DNA from: CAG-390 sp045633005
GTDB lineage: Bacteria > Bacillota > Clostridia > Oscillospirales > CAG-272
NCBI GenBank assembly: GCA_045633005.1
Contig: JAZQXT010000036.1
Location: 1 to 17,711 of the forward strand
Length of the DNA stretch: 17,711 nucleotides
Direction of reading: 5' to 3'
Both the position numbers and the translations under genes were made by a program. The notes beneath the pieces were generated by a model. The model saw only the letters and a program-made list of their open reading frames with translations. It had not been told where the DNA came from and made no database searches. The stretch's first letter is position 1. The number at the start of each line of letters is the position of its first letter. Shown here one piece after another: positions 1-8,024 of this stretch.

Positions 1-1919
1 ACACCGTGATGGGCGAAAAGCTGTATTCGGTCAAATTCACTTTGCCCGAAAACAATCGAGCAGATTGCGATTTTATAGTGCTGAAATATTCCCTTGATAA
101 AGAGGGGACGAGCATCAGGTACTCGCCCGCCGTGGATTACGAGGACGGGCGGCTTGCGGACAGCGTTTTTGAAACGGTCGTTATAATAGTCACGGCTGCG
201 ATCTCGGCGTTTATGCTGCTTGCGCTGTTCCTTATAAGGACGAACCACTACAAATTCAAATACGGAGTGTATATGTCCTTCGGCGCGGATTTTGAAAAAC
301 TGCTCGAAACGGCAGGCTGGGAGCTTTTTGCGATAGCGGTCATCACGTTCTTGCCCGCGGCAATTCTCGGCATCGGAGTTTCTGCCTTAACTATAGCACT
401 TTCGGGCGGTACGATCTCGCTTGAATGGAGCAGAATACCGCTTGCCATGCTTTGGACATTTATTGTTGTTTTGGTTGCGGTGTTGCCATCTGTGAAAATA
501 CTGTCCGTAAAGGCGCCCGTTAATCTTTTAAAGGCGGAGGATAACTCAAATCTCGTTTCTTCACCGAGACGCTCCAAACGTATGTTTGGCAAAAAATACC
601 CATTCCATTACGAGTTTTTGAGCTTTTTGAGATTCAGACGGTACTATATAAATCTTCTCGCCTCGGCGGTCGCGTTCAGCACGTTTTTTCTTCTTGGCAA
701 CTTCCTTTCGGATATGATGATCAAGAGCGCAAACGCCCCTGCACCCGCTTATACAATATCTGCGGGAGAGGGCGGACTTGACGCTTACGATATCGAGGAA
801 TTAGGCGCAACGCAAGGTATAGACTACGTTCTTTGGGAAAACTCCGTCAGCGCGATAGGCATCGGCGCGCACGCCGTGATAAGCCGCGATCAAGCCGCGG
901 ATAACTATTCAAACACCGTGCCTGCGGCGTATGACGAGTCTCTTCGAGCGGATAACAATTTTAAGTTCCTTTCTCTTGATGAGTTTATGATAAGCACCGC
1001 AGAGAAAAACGGACTTTGGAGCGTGGAGGGCGATCCTCGTTCCGCGCTGAACGAGCCGAATACCGTTATAGTCAGCGAGTATGTCAACAATTCAAGGGAC
1101 CTTGACTTCAAGGTTGGCGATAAGATAATTATTGCTGTTTTTGCGGAACAATCGGGAAGTATAGATACCTCGCGCAACGATAAAAAATACATACTCACCC
1201 AACAGCTTGAAGCGTATGATTTTGCATACCTTGAGCTTACCGTCGGCGCAGTCGTGGACTTTGGCGACACGGACGGCGAGTATACTATAGGAATGTCCCC
1301 CGCGATGTTTTCGGATATCACGGGAAAGAGTCTCGGCGTATCGGAAGTGCAAATATATCTTGAGCCCGACCTTTCCCCCGCTGAAAAGCAAACCGCGTAC
1401 GCGGCGGTACGCCGCATGGCGTCGATCTGCGAGGGAAGAGTCAGCGACACCTATTCCGACCTTTACAAGGCGGTTGACGAAAGGTGCGGATATCAGAATG
1501 CTCTTCGAACCTGCGCCGTGGCGATCATGCTTACCGCACCGCTTATTTGGTTCTTCTCACAGTCCGCCTTCGGTAAAAAGCGCCGCAAGGAAAATATGAT
1601 GCTCTCTGCATTTGGTGCAGACCGCGCGGCAATGAAAAAGCAGTATCTTGCGTCGGGCGTAATGCTTGCCATCCCCGCTTGTGTGCTTGCTACTGCGCTG
1701 TCCACGCTCGTTTGCTATCTTGTTTTCGTGCTTTTCAACGAGAAGCTTGCCGCTATCGGCGTAATTTCGGGCGTTCGCTTCAACTTTGCAATATCACCAC
1801 TCGCATACGCCGTTTGCGCTATTCTTAACGCCGTTTGCGCCGTGGTTGCCACCTATTTGCCGTTTCGTAAATATTGCCGCGAGCTCGACGAGGCTGAAAA
1901 AAGATCAAGAACGGAGTGA
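1..1919 (+). CDS. ABC transporter permease, FtsX/MacB type, 5'-truncated
   Basis: This is the membrane subunit of an ABC exporter of the FtsX/MacB/BceB superfamily. The frame is already open at the left edge, so the first visible GTG (6) is probably internal and the N-terminus is missing. In the 637 residues seen there are hydrophobic segments at about 55-78, 105-135 and 143-165. These are followed by a cytoplasmic basic linker, a segment at about 212-232, a large polar domain of about 260 residues that is probably extracytoplasmic, and a last set at about 500-520, 547-575 and 596-618. That is the duplicated FtsX fold minus the first helix. Both halves carry the typical post-helix loop ending in SFGAD or SAFGAD. 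The partner ATPase follows immediately. The substrate cannot be told: lipoprotein release, peptide or antibiotic export are all possible. No other component such as a periplasmic adaptor is visible. Confidence 0.88.
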   Translation, partial: TVMGEKLYSVKFTLPENNRADCDFIVLKYSLDKEGTSIRYSPAVDYEDGRLADSVFETVVIIVTAAISAFMLLALFLIRTNHYKFKYGVYMSFGADFEKLLETAGWELFAIAVITFLPAAILGIGVSALTIALSGGTISLEWSRIPLAMLWTFIVVLVAVLPSVKILSVKAPVNLLKAEDNSNLVSSPRRSKRMFGKKYPFHYEFLSFLRFRRYYINLLASAVAFSTFFLLGNFLSDMMIKSANAPAPAYTISAGEGGLDAYDIEELGATQGIDYVLWENSVSAIGIGAHAVISRDQAADNYSNTVPAAYDESLRADNNFKFLSLDEFMISTAEKNGLWSVEGDPRSALNEPNTVIVSEYVNNSRDLDFKVGDKIIIAVFAEQSGSIDTSRNDKKYILTQQLEAYDFAYLELTVGAVVDFGDTDGEYTIGMSPAMFSDITGKSLGVSEVQIYLEPDLSPAEKQTAYAAVRRMASICEGRVSDTYSDLYKAVDERCGYQNALRTCAVAIMLTAPLIWFFSQSAFGKKRRKENMMLSAFGADRAAMKKQYLASGVMLAIPACVLATALSTLVCYLVFVLFNEKLAAIGVISGVRFNFAISPLAYAVCAILNAVCAVVATYLPFRKYCRELDEAEKRSRTE

Positions 1920-1924
1920 AAGAT

Positions 1925-2617
1925 ATGGAAGAAAGAAGAATAATACTTGAAACCGAGGATATCATCAAGCAATACAAGCAATACGATACCGTCGTTACGG
2001 CGGTGAATCGCGCCACCTTCCGTGTTTTCGACGGAGAATTCGTTGCCATTATAGGAGCGTCGGGATCGGGAAAATCCACGCTCTTGCACATTTGCGCAGG
2101 ACTTGATCGCCCCAATCACGGCAAGGTCATAGTCAGAGGTAACAACCTTTCGACGATGTCTGCCGACGAGCTCAGCCGCTTCCGCGGAAATTTTCTCGGA
2201 ATGGTCTTTCAAAACCACAACCTCATTCCGCAGTTTACCGCACTTGAAAACATACTCGTGCCGACGCTTATGTGCAATAAACCCGATCTCAGCTACGAGC
2301 AACACCTCAAAAAGCTCGTTACGACCCTCGGAATAGCAGACCGCCTGCACCATCTGCCGAGCGAGCTTTCGGGCGGACAGCAACAGAGAGTTGCCATAGC
2401 GCGTGCGCTGATAAACCGCCCGCAGGTCGTTTTTGCCGACGAGCCTACGGGAAACCTTGACCGCAAGAACGCCGACGAGGTGCTTGAACTGCTTATTCAG
2501 ACGAAGGATCTTCTCGGGCAAACGCTCGTCATGGTCACGCACGATATGTCTATCGCCGAGCGCGCTGACAGAATATTCGTTATGGAAAACGGAAATATAG
2601 AGCCGTACAGACGCTAA
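1925..2617 (+). CDS. ABC transporter ATP-binding protein, LolD/MacB/BceA type
   Basis: This is the cytoplasmic ATPase that powers the preceding permease. From the ATG start it has 230 residues, normal for this family. Motifs visible are Walker A GASGSGKST at 44-52, Q-loop Gln at about 96, signature LSGGQQQR at 148-155, Walker B VVFADEP at 168-174 and the switch His (VTHD) at about 206. The Asn-rich VFQNHNLIPQFTALENI stretch after the Q-loop is typical of the LolD/MacB/YtrE/BceA branch. A GTG at 1916 is in frame and overlaps the permease stop, but GGAG at 1913-1916 sits 8 nt before the ATG at 1925, which is therefore preferred. Permease then ATPase is the reverse of the usual BceAB order. Transcription probably ends at the hairpin just downstream. 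Confidence 0.93.
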   Translation: MEERRIILETEDIIKQYKQYDTVVTAVNRATFRVFDGEFVAIIGASGSGKSTLLHICAGLDRPNHGKVIVRGNNLSTMSADELSRFRGNFLGMVFQNHNLIPQFTALENILVPTLMCNKPDLSYEQHLKKLVTTLGIADRLHHLPSELSGGQQQRVAIARALINRPQVVFADEPTGNLDRKNADEVLELLIQTKDLLGQTLVMVTHDMSIAERADRIFVMENGNIEPYRR

Positions 2618-2656
2618 AGAAGACCGAGTTGGGTTCACCCAACTCGGTCTTCTTTT
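2616..2656. terminator. Bidirectional rho-independent terminator between convergent genes
   Basis: An 18-bp perfect inverted repeat lies at 2616-2633 and 2638-2655, with the 4-base loop TTCA. The outer part of the stem is A/T, so each strand ends in a short T run (TTCTTTT on plus, TTCTTTA on minus). The stem overlaps the TAA stop of the ABC ATPase gene. On the minus strand one arm encodes the last six residues (KEDRVG) of the flippase, and its TGA lies in the loop and neck. The symmetry and the convergent setting make a shared terminator very likely, although the T tracts are short. Confidence 0.85.
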
Positions 2657-4218
2657 GTCGGAAGCACCGTGTTCTTGATCCACGAAATAAGCTCTTTGTC
2701 TACCGCCCCCGTGATTATTGATAAAAGGACAAATATTGCTATAATAGCTATTGATTGCACCGCTATTGAAAGCCATGCGGGGAGTGAGTCTAAAGAGATG
2801 GAGCGGAACAAAAAAACGCAAATTCGTGACGAAGCAATAATGCAGATAAGCGGCGTAAGTGCCCATCGAAGCGGTTTGAACGGCATGTTTGCTTTCGAAA
2901 TAAGCCTTGCCGCGCTGAGTGAAAAATTGATAAGCTCGCTGATATAAAGCACGGCGATATAGCCGTAAACGCCAAAGCGCGGCACGAGCGTGTACACGAG
3001 TATTACCGAAAGCGCCGCGTCTGCGATATTTACCTTCATAGTGAACACCTGATCGCCAAGCCCCTTCAGCATCGAGTCTGTGACCGTGTCAAGATACATA
3101 ATAGGTAAAAGCGGCGCGATGGCTAAAATGTATTCAGCCGCCCTTGCGTTGCCGTAAAGCCGTAGTCCGAACGATGATGAGCAGACAGCCATTATCCCCG
3201 CCGTCGCAAGCCCGAAAAGTATGGTCAGCCGCCAGCTTCTAGTGGCTATATACGATATTCTTTTTTCGTGGGAATGCGAGGCTGCGCCTGCGATCTCGGG
3301 CACGAGCAGTCCCGTGAAGGAATTGATAAACGCATACGGAAACATCACGAGCGGCAGCACCATCGCACTCACGATTCCGTATTCCGCAAGCGCCTCGGAG
3401 CGCGTTGCTCCGAAGGCGATAAGACCTGCGGGGATCAGAATGTGCTCAAGCGTTGTCAAGCCTGAGCGGACGTAGGTGCTAAGCGCGACGGGGAGTGCTA
3501 TTCCGAAAAGACGGCGCGTCAGCCGCCGCCCGTCTACGCTTGAAACGGCGTCGCGCGTAAGCTTTCTGCGGTCGAAAAAATAAAGCACAAATGAAACGGC
3601 ACACGACAGCACCTCTGCGAGCGCACCGCCGAGAACTATAGCGGCGCAGGCGTATTGTGCGCCGCGCGGCAAAAGGTGCGTAAGCAACGTTGCCGTGGCG
3701 TATATCTTCACCGCTTGCTCGACGAGAGCGACGCCCGCGCTTTTCCACGCGCGGCGTACGGCGGAGAAATAGCCGTTAAGCGCTGAGCAGACAGATATTG
3801 CGGGTAGGGAGATGGCGAAAAGCCGTAGTGCGAGAACTACCCGTTCTTCCTTTAACCAAAAGATCGCAAGTGGCTTTGATAGCGCGAGCAATGATACCGA
3901 CGCACCGAGACCGAAGGTCAATGCGTACCCGAGCGCCCGCCGCATTGCCGCCCTTATCTCGCCGCCGCGCCCGTCGGCTTCCGCTACGCATCGCGTGGTG
4001 GCAAGATTTATTCCCGACAGCGCAAGCGTCACGGCAAATCCCCAAACGTTTGCCGCCAGCGCGTAAAGTCCCATTCCCTCCGCGCCAACGCGGTTTGAAA
4101 TGTAAACGTTGAAATATACGCCTACGGCGCGCACCGCTATCGCCGAAAGGCAAAGCAATAGGGAATTGTAGAGTATGCTTTTCGCGCGTCCGCGCGGCTC
4201 TTCTCTTGTGTTTTTCAT
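2635..4218 (-). CDS. SpoVB-like MOP-superfamily oligosaccharide/lipid flippase
   Basis: This is a polytopic membrane protein of the polysaccharide-export (MOP/MviN-SpoVB) superfamily, expected to flip a lipid-linked saccharide such as a peptidoglycan precursor across the membrane. It has 527 residues from the preferred ATG and 12 or more hydrophobic segments spread over the whole length. The N-terminal region contains GAEGMGLYAL followed by a Gly-Ile-Asn-Leu-Ala-Thr segment, close to the pattern of Bacillus SpoVB (which has EEGVGLY and GLPVAIS there). A GTG at 4225-4227 gives three extra residues, but GAGGTG at 4230-4225 is spaced as an SD for the ATG at 4218, so I chose that. It is divergent from cdaA and convergent with the ABC genes. 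SpoVB itself acts in spore cortex synthesis; whether this copy does is inference, and a general wall or capsule role is equally possible. Confidence 0.87.
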   Translation of the reverse strand: MKNTREEPRGRAKSILYNSLLLCLSAIAVRAVGVYFNVYISNRVGAEGMGLYALAANVWGFAVTLALSGINLATTRCVAEADGRGGEIRAAMRRALGYALTFGLGASVSLLALSKPLAIFWLKEERVVLALRLFAISLPAISVCSALNGYFSAVRRAWKSAGVALVEQAVKIYATATLLTHLLPRGAQYACAAIVLGGALAEVLSCAVSFVLYFFDRRKLTRDAVSSVDGRRLTRRLFGIALPVALSTYVRSGLTTLEHILIPAGLIAFGATRSEALAEYGIVSAMVLPLVMFPYAFINSFTGLLVPEIAGAASHSHEKRISYIATRSWRLTILFGLATAGIMAVCSSSFGLRLYGNARAAEYILAIAPLLPIMYLDTVTDSMLKGLGDQVFTMKVNIADAALSVILVYTLVPRFGVYGYIAVLYISELINFSLSAARLISKANMPFKPLRWALTPLICIIASSRICVFLFRSISLDSLPAWLSIAVQSIAIIAIFVLLSIITGAVDKELISWIKNTVLPTKEDRVG

Positions 4219-4431
4219 ATTTTTCACCTCACGTCAATGCTAAATCATATTCGGCGAAGGGCGTATAAATGCGAAAAAGGGGGGATTAAAAGAGCGTTGC
4301 CTTTTAGGCGGAGCAAAATATGCGTGAATTCGCATTAAAAAATATTAAAATACATAAAATTGCTATTGAAAAAATAATATTATTATGTTAAAATATATAT
4401 TATCACGACTTATGTTTGGGCGGTTGTAATT
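4219..4431. other. Divergent AT-rich intergenic region
   Basis: This is the only gap above 100 bases. It separates the leftward flippase gene from cdaA. The right half (about 4330-4405) is strongly A/T-rich and holds the rightward promoter listed separately. The left half contains an imperfect dyad (ATGCG...CGCAT, 4320-4335), a small GCC/GGC hairpin (4299-4309) and a G6 run (4279-4284). No open frame with a ribosome site, tRNA or recognisable riboswitch is seen. In particular I do not see a c-di-AMP riboswitch. A leftward promoter for the flippase must lie here, but I cannot place it with confidence. Confidence 0.6.
4366..4394 (+). promoter_or_regulatory. Sigma-A type promoter for cdaA and probable downstream operon
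   Basis: A -35 box TTGAAA (4366-4371) is followed by an exact 17-base spacer and a -10 box TAAAAT (4389-4394). The -10 is preceded by TG at 4386-4387, so it is an extended -10. The start of transcription would be near 4401, giving a leader of about 30 nt before the cdaA ATG at 4432. The spacer contains a 12-base perfect palindrome, AATAATATTATT (4373-4384). The SD sequence before cdaA is weak (GGGCGG, 4418-4423). Confidence 0.7.
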
Positions 4432-5316
4432 ATGGAAAATATTAAACAATTGATATCGACGGCAAAAGAATGGTTTGACAAGTATTTTTTGGCAGTCGTT
4501 GCCGAAATGAAGCTTACCGACGTTTTGGACATTCTTATTCTCACGATGATGCTTTTCTTTCTCTATCGCTTTATCAGGGAAAGACGCGCGGGCAGACTCG
4601 CAAGGGGACTTATCTTCGTTGCGGGCGTTTTGGTGTTCAGCATAGTTCTGAATATGCGTGCAATGCAGTTCATACTTGAAAACTTTTATCAGGTCGGTAT
4701 GATAGCCATTATCGTCATATTCCAGTCGGACTTGCGTGCGGCGCTTGAGCGATTTGGCTCAACTCCCATAAAGAATCTGAAAAACAGCTTTTCGCCGAGC
4801 GATTACAAGGCTATCGTTGAGATGGCGGACGTTATCAGCGAGGCGGCGGATTCTCTCGCAAGAACGCAGACGGGTGCGCTTATCGTTATCGAGCGTTCGA
4901 CTAAGCTTGGCGAGTATCTCGGTCAGGGAGTTCTTCTCAACGCCGAAATGTCAGCTCCGCTTATTCGAAACATATTCTTTAACAAAGCCCCCATGCACGA
5001 CGGAGCGCTTATCGTAAGAAATCGCAGAATATACGCCGCCGGCTGTTATCTGCCGCTCTCAAAGACCGATCTTAACAAGGATCTCGGCACTCGTCACCGC
5101 GCCGCTCTCGGCGTTTCCGAGGTGAGTGACGCTATCGTCATCGTCGTTTCGGAGGAAACGGGAACGATATCGATCGCAGTAGGCGGTGACCTTACCAGAA
5201 ATTACAATTACAGCTCGCTTAAGCAAGCTCTGCTCAAGTATCTCGTCCCCGTTGAAAACGCCGCAGGAAAGCGTCGTCTTTTCGGCGCAAAGGGCACGAC
5301 GAACGACAAAAAGTGA
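4432..5316 (+). CDS. cdaA: Diadenylate cyclase CdaA (DacA), c-di-AMP synthase
   Basis: It condenses two ATP into cyclic di-AMP, a messenger controlling potassium and osmolyte uptake and wall homeostasis in Firmicutes. The 294-residue length is close to the usual 270-280. Three hydrophobic segments at about 30-48, 58-75 and 84-98 anchor it in the membrane, followed by the cytoplasmic DAC (DisA_N) domain at about 110-265. The two catalytic signatures are intact: MHDGA with DGA at 190-192, and TRHRAA with RHR at 221-223. The TM-DAC layout separates CdaA from DisA and CdaS. It is first in the run, and its known regulator CdaR follows 16 nt later. No c-di-AMP phosphodiesterase (GdpP or PgpH) is in the window. 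Confidence 0.97.
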   Translation: MENIKQLISTAKEWFDKYFLAVVAEMKLTDVLDILILTMMLFFLYRFIRERRAGRLARGLIFVAGVLVFSIVLNMRAMQFILENFYQVGMIAIIVIFQSDLRAALERFGSTPIKNLKNSFSPSDYKAIVEMADVISEAADSLARTQTGALIVIERSTKLGEYLGQGVLLNAEMSAPLIRNIFFNKAPMHDGALIVRNRRIYAAGCYLPLSKTDLNKDLGTRHRAALGVSEVSDAIVIVVSEETGTISIAVGGDLTRNYNYSSLKQALLKYLVPVENAAGKRRLFGAKGTTNDKK

Positions 5317-5332
5317 AAGGGGGTAAATAGCG

Positions 5333-6394
5333 ATGAATAATTCAAGTCCGAACTATTTTGAGGACGGTACTGCCAAAAAGAGAAGACCTTTTCTGATTTT
5401 CCCGTGGCTTATCTGCCTTATTACCGCCTTTGGCATCTGGCTTTACGTTATGAACGTAAACTCCGACGTTTACGAAAAGACCTTTACCCTTATTGATATA
5501 GCCGTAGAGGGCGCAGAGGATATGGAGAGTCTTTCCAATCTTTCCGTCGTCGAGGTTGAGGGCGGAAAGCTCAGTGTTACCGTTACGGGTCTGCGCTCGG
5601 ATATTGCCGAGCTTACAGCCGAGGATTTTATGGCGTATATCGACATAAGCACTCTCGACACCGCAGGAAAGCACGCTTGCGAGGTCAAGCTGAAAACTCC
5701 CGCGACCGTGTCGGTTACCGCTAAAGAGCCGTCGTCGATCTCCGTTTCGGTGGATTCGGTAAAAACGGTAGAGGTTCCCGTAGTTGTTGAGAAATCCTCG
5801 TATTCCATGAGCTCCGAGTATTACCTCGGCGAGATAACCACCGATATAAGCTCCGTAAACGTAACGGGACCCGGTACTATAGTTGACCGCATCGTTGCCG
5901 CGCGTGCCGAGATCGGTCTTGGCGCACAGCTTATTCAGACGAGCCTTACGCAAAGGCTTGAGCTTGCCCTCGTTGGCAAGGATGGCAAGGTGGTGGACAG
6001 TCCCTACGTTTCCGTTGATAAAACGAGCGTCACCGTAAACATTCCCGTTTTCACGGATGCGACCGTTCCGCTTAAATACCGCTTTGCCGAGGGGTATGAT
6101 TCGAGCCTCGTTGATAAGGTCGATATTTCCGTTTCTTCCGTCGTTATAACGGGAGATCCTCAGGCGGTGTCAAGGATATCCGAAATAGTCGTTTTGGTCA
6201 TCGACGATACCGTTGCCGCGGAAAATCTTGTAAACGTGTCCGACCTTCTGCCCGACGGCGTTACGGTGAAGGACGGCTGTACCACGGCTATGATAAAGGT
6301 AACGTTCAAGCCCGCCTCTGCCGAGGGCGGTATGGACGTGCCTGCCGACGAGCCGAGCGTTCCCGTCACCCCCGAGGACACCGAGAATGCCTGA
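5333..6394 (+). CDS. cdaR: CdaA regulator CdaR, YbbR-domain protein
   Basis: This is a membrane-anchored extracytoplasmic protein that binds CdaA and tunes c-di-AMP production. It has 353 residues: a basic N-terminal tail, one hydrophobic segment at about 20-40, then three YbbR-like beta-rich repeats at about 49-141, 146-236 and 242-326, and an acidic/Pro-rich tail. The repeats share a pattern in which a VxVTG or VxITG turn is followed by an I-V-A/V strand. The family often has three or four repeats. The start ATG follows a strong AAAGGGGG (5316-5323) 9 nt upstream. It forms the classical cdaA-cdaR pair. The usual third gene, glmM, is not next; instead the stop overlaps the FAD protein gene by 8 nt. 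Confidence 0.93.
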   Translation: MNNSSPNYFEDGTAKKRRPFLIFPWLICLITAFGIWLYVMNVNSDVYEKTFTLIDIAVEGAEDMESLSNLSVVEVEGGKLSVTVTGLRSDIAELTAEDFMAYIDISTLDTAGKHACEVKLKTPATVSVTAKEPSSISVSVDSVKTVEVPVVVEKSSYSMSSEYYLGEITTDISSVNVTGPGTIVDRIVAARAEIGLGAQLIQTSLTQRLELALVGKDGKVVDSPYVSVDKTSVTVNIPVFTDATVPLKYRFAEGYDSSLVDKVDISVSSVVITGDPQAVSRISEIVVLVIDDTVAAENLVNVSDLLPDGVTVKDGCTTAMIKVTFKPASAEGGMDVPADEPSVPVTPEDTENA

Positions 6395-8006
6395 TATCAG
6401 AAGATTTCTTACGGGGAGCATCACGCTCCCCTTTGAAGCCGATAGCGGCGAGGCTCTTGCGGCGGCACGCCGCATGGCAAAGCGTGCGGGACTTCCGCAC
6501 GCGGACGGCGAATACGCGATATACCGCCGCTCCGTGGATGCCCGCCGCCGCGACGAGATAAAATTCGTATATACGGTTCTTATTTCTTTTCCCGCCCCGA
6601 TATGCTACGATAGCACTTCTCTTGAAAAGGCGGGACTTCGCGCCCTTACGGGTGACGAAATAGAGATAAGCTACGGCACTGCCGTGGCTGGCGGCAGACC
6701 CGTGGTGGTCGGAAGCGGTCCTGCGGGAATGTTTTGCGCCCTTATGCTTGCGGAAAACGGCTACCGTCCGCTCCTTATCGAGCGCGGAGCGCCGCTTGAG
6801 GAGCGCGTGCGCACGGTCGGAGATTTCTTTTCGGGCGGTGCGCTTGATACCGAAACTAACGTAATGTTCGGCGCGGGCGGCGCGGGTACGTTTTCGGACG
6901 GAAAGCTCGTCACGCGCGTCAACGACCCGTATACGCTCTACGTTCTTCGCCGACTCGTTGAGTTTGGAGCGCCAAAGGAGATACTTTGGCAGGCAAAGCC
7001 GCACGTCGGTACGGACCTTCTTCGCGGCGTTGTCTCCCGCCTTCTCGCTCGCATAAGCGAGTGTGGCGGCGAGGTCGTGTACCGTTGCCGTCTTGACTCA
7101 ATAACACAGAGCGGCAACGAGGTAAGGCTTTCTACCTCGAACGGAGAAATAAAATGCGGCGCGGTCGTGCTTGCCATAGGTCATAGCGCGAGGGACACTT
7201 ATACGTCCTTGCTTCGCGGCGGATTTGCGCTTGAACCGAAGCCCTTTTCCGTCGGCGCGCGTATAGAGCACAAGGCGGACGATATAGACACCGCTCTGTA
7301 CGGGAAATTTGCGGGTGACAGCCGACTTGGCAGAGCGGAATACGCGCTTTCCGACACCAAAAGCGATAGGGGTGTTTATACCTTCTGTATGTGTCCGGGC
7401 GGCGAGGTCATTGCGGCAGCAAGTGAGGCTGGAGGCGTCGTTGTAAACGGTATGAGCAACCACGCAAGGCGCGGTGAAAATTCAAACAGCGCAGTTCTTG
7501 CAAGCGTTTTTCCCGCCGATTACGGCGCAAGCGTCGAGGGCGCGATAGAATATCAAAGAAAAATAGAACGTGCGGCATTTGCCGCGGCGGGCGGTAATTT
7601 TTCCGCACCCGTCGAAACGGTGGGCGATTTTCTTGCTGGTGCAAGTGCTAATTTATCGTCACCAAGCCGCATATTGCCCTCATACACGAGGGGCACTACG
7701 GCGGTGTGCGATCTTCGCCGTATATTGCCCGCGCCCATCTGTGAGGAGATGGCTCGCGGTATTAAAATTTTCGGAAAACGTATAAGTGGCTTTGACGCGC
7801 CCGATGCGCTCCTTACGGGAGTTGAAACGAGGACGTCATCGCCCGTCAGAATACTTAGGGACGGCGCGCGCACCGCTTGCGGCGCTGATCTCGTCTACCC
7901 GTGCGGAGAGGGCGCGGGCTACGCGGGTGGCATAACGAGTGCCGCGCTTGACGGCATCAAGACCGCCTTGGCTATAATGGCAAGGTTTGCCCCCGATAAA
8001 AAATAA
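6387..8006 (+). CDS. FAD-dependent dehydrogenase-like protein (COG2509)
   Basis: This is a predicted soluble flavoprotein of the uncharacterised COG2509 family. Of 539 residues, the first 95 or so form a small N-terminal region (RRFLTGSI, then an IYRRSVDARRRDEIKF stretch). A Rossmann FAD-binding motif, VVVGSGPAG with GSGPAG at 109-114, follows, with the ribose-binding acidic residue at about 132 (IERG). Next comes the family's FGAGGAGTFSDGKL block at 161-174, and a C-terminal YPCGEGAGYAGGI block typical of FAD closure. The ATG at 6387 lies 8 nt after GAGGA (6374-6378) and overlaps the end of cdaR by 8 nt, so translation is probably coupled. Substrate and physiological role are not known for the family. 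Its conserved-block architecture argues for an intact enzyme rather than a relic. Confidence 0.9.
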   Translation: MPDIRRFLTGSITLPFEADSGEALAAARRMAKRAGLPHADGEYAIYRRSVDARRRDEIKFVYTVLISFPAPICYDSTSLEKAGLRALTGDEIEISYGTAVAGGRPVVVGSGPAGMFCALMLAENGYRPLLIERGAPLEERVRTVGDFFSGGALDTETNVMFGAGGAGTFSDGKLVTRVNDPYTLYVLRRLVEFGAPKEILWQAKPHVGTDLLRGVVSRLLARISECGGEVVYRCRLDSITQSGNEVRLSTSNGEIKCGAVVLAIGHSARDTYTSLLRGGFALEPKPFSVGARIEHKADDIDTALYGKFAGDSRLGRAEYALSDTKSDRGVYTFCMCPGGEVIAAASEAGGVVVNGMSNHARRGENSNSAVLASVFPADYGASVEGAIEYQRKIERAAFAAAGGNFSAPVETVGDFLAGASANLSSPSRILPSYTRGTTAVCDLRRILPAPICEEMARGIKIFGKRISGFDAPDALLTGVETRTSSPVRILRDGARTACGADLVYPCGEGAGYAGGITSAALDGIKTALAIMARFAPDKK

Positions 8007-8024
8007 ATTTTTAAGAGTGTTTTT

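Noticed and set aside
1853..2866. 337-codon minus-strand open frame across the ABC ATPase and the terminator
   Set aside because: It crosses a strong terminator and is antisense to an ATPase with all motifs present. The product is low-complexity and basic with no family resemblance.
4228..4431. Possible c-di-AMP (ydaO) or other riboswitch upstream of cdaA
   Set aside because: The predicted leader from the promoter is only about 30 nt, and the rest of the region lacks the long conserved stems and GG-rich core expected of such riboswitches.
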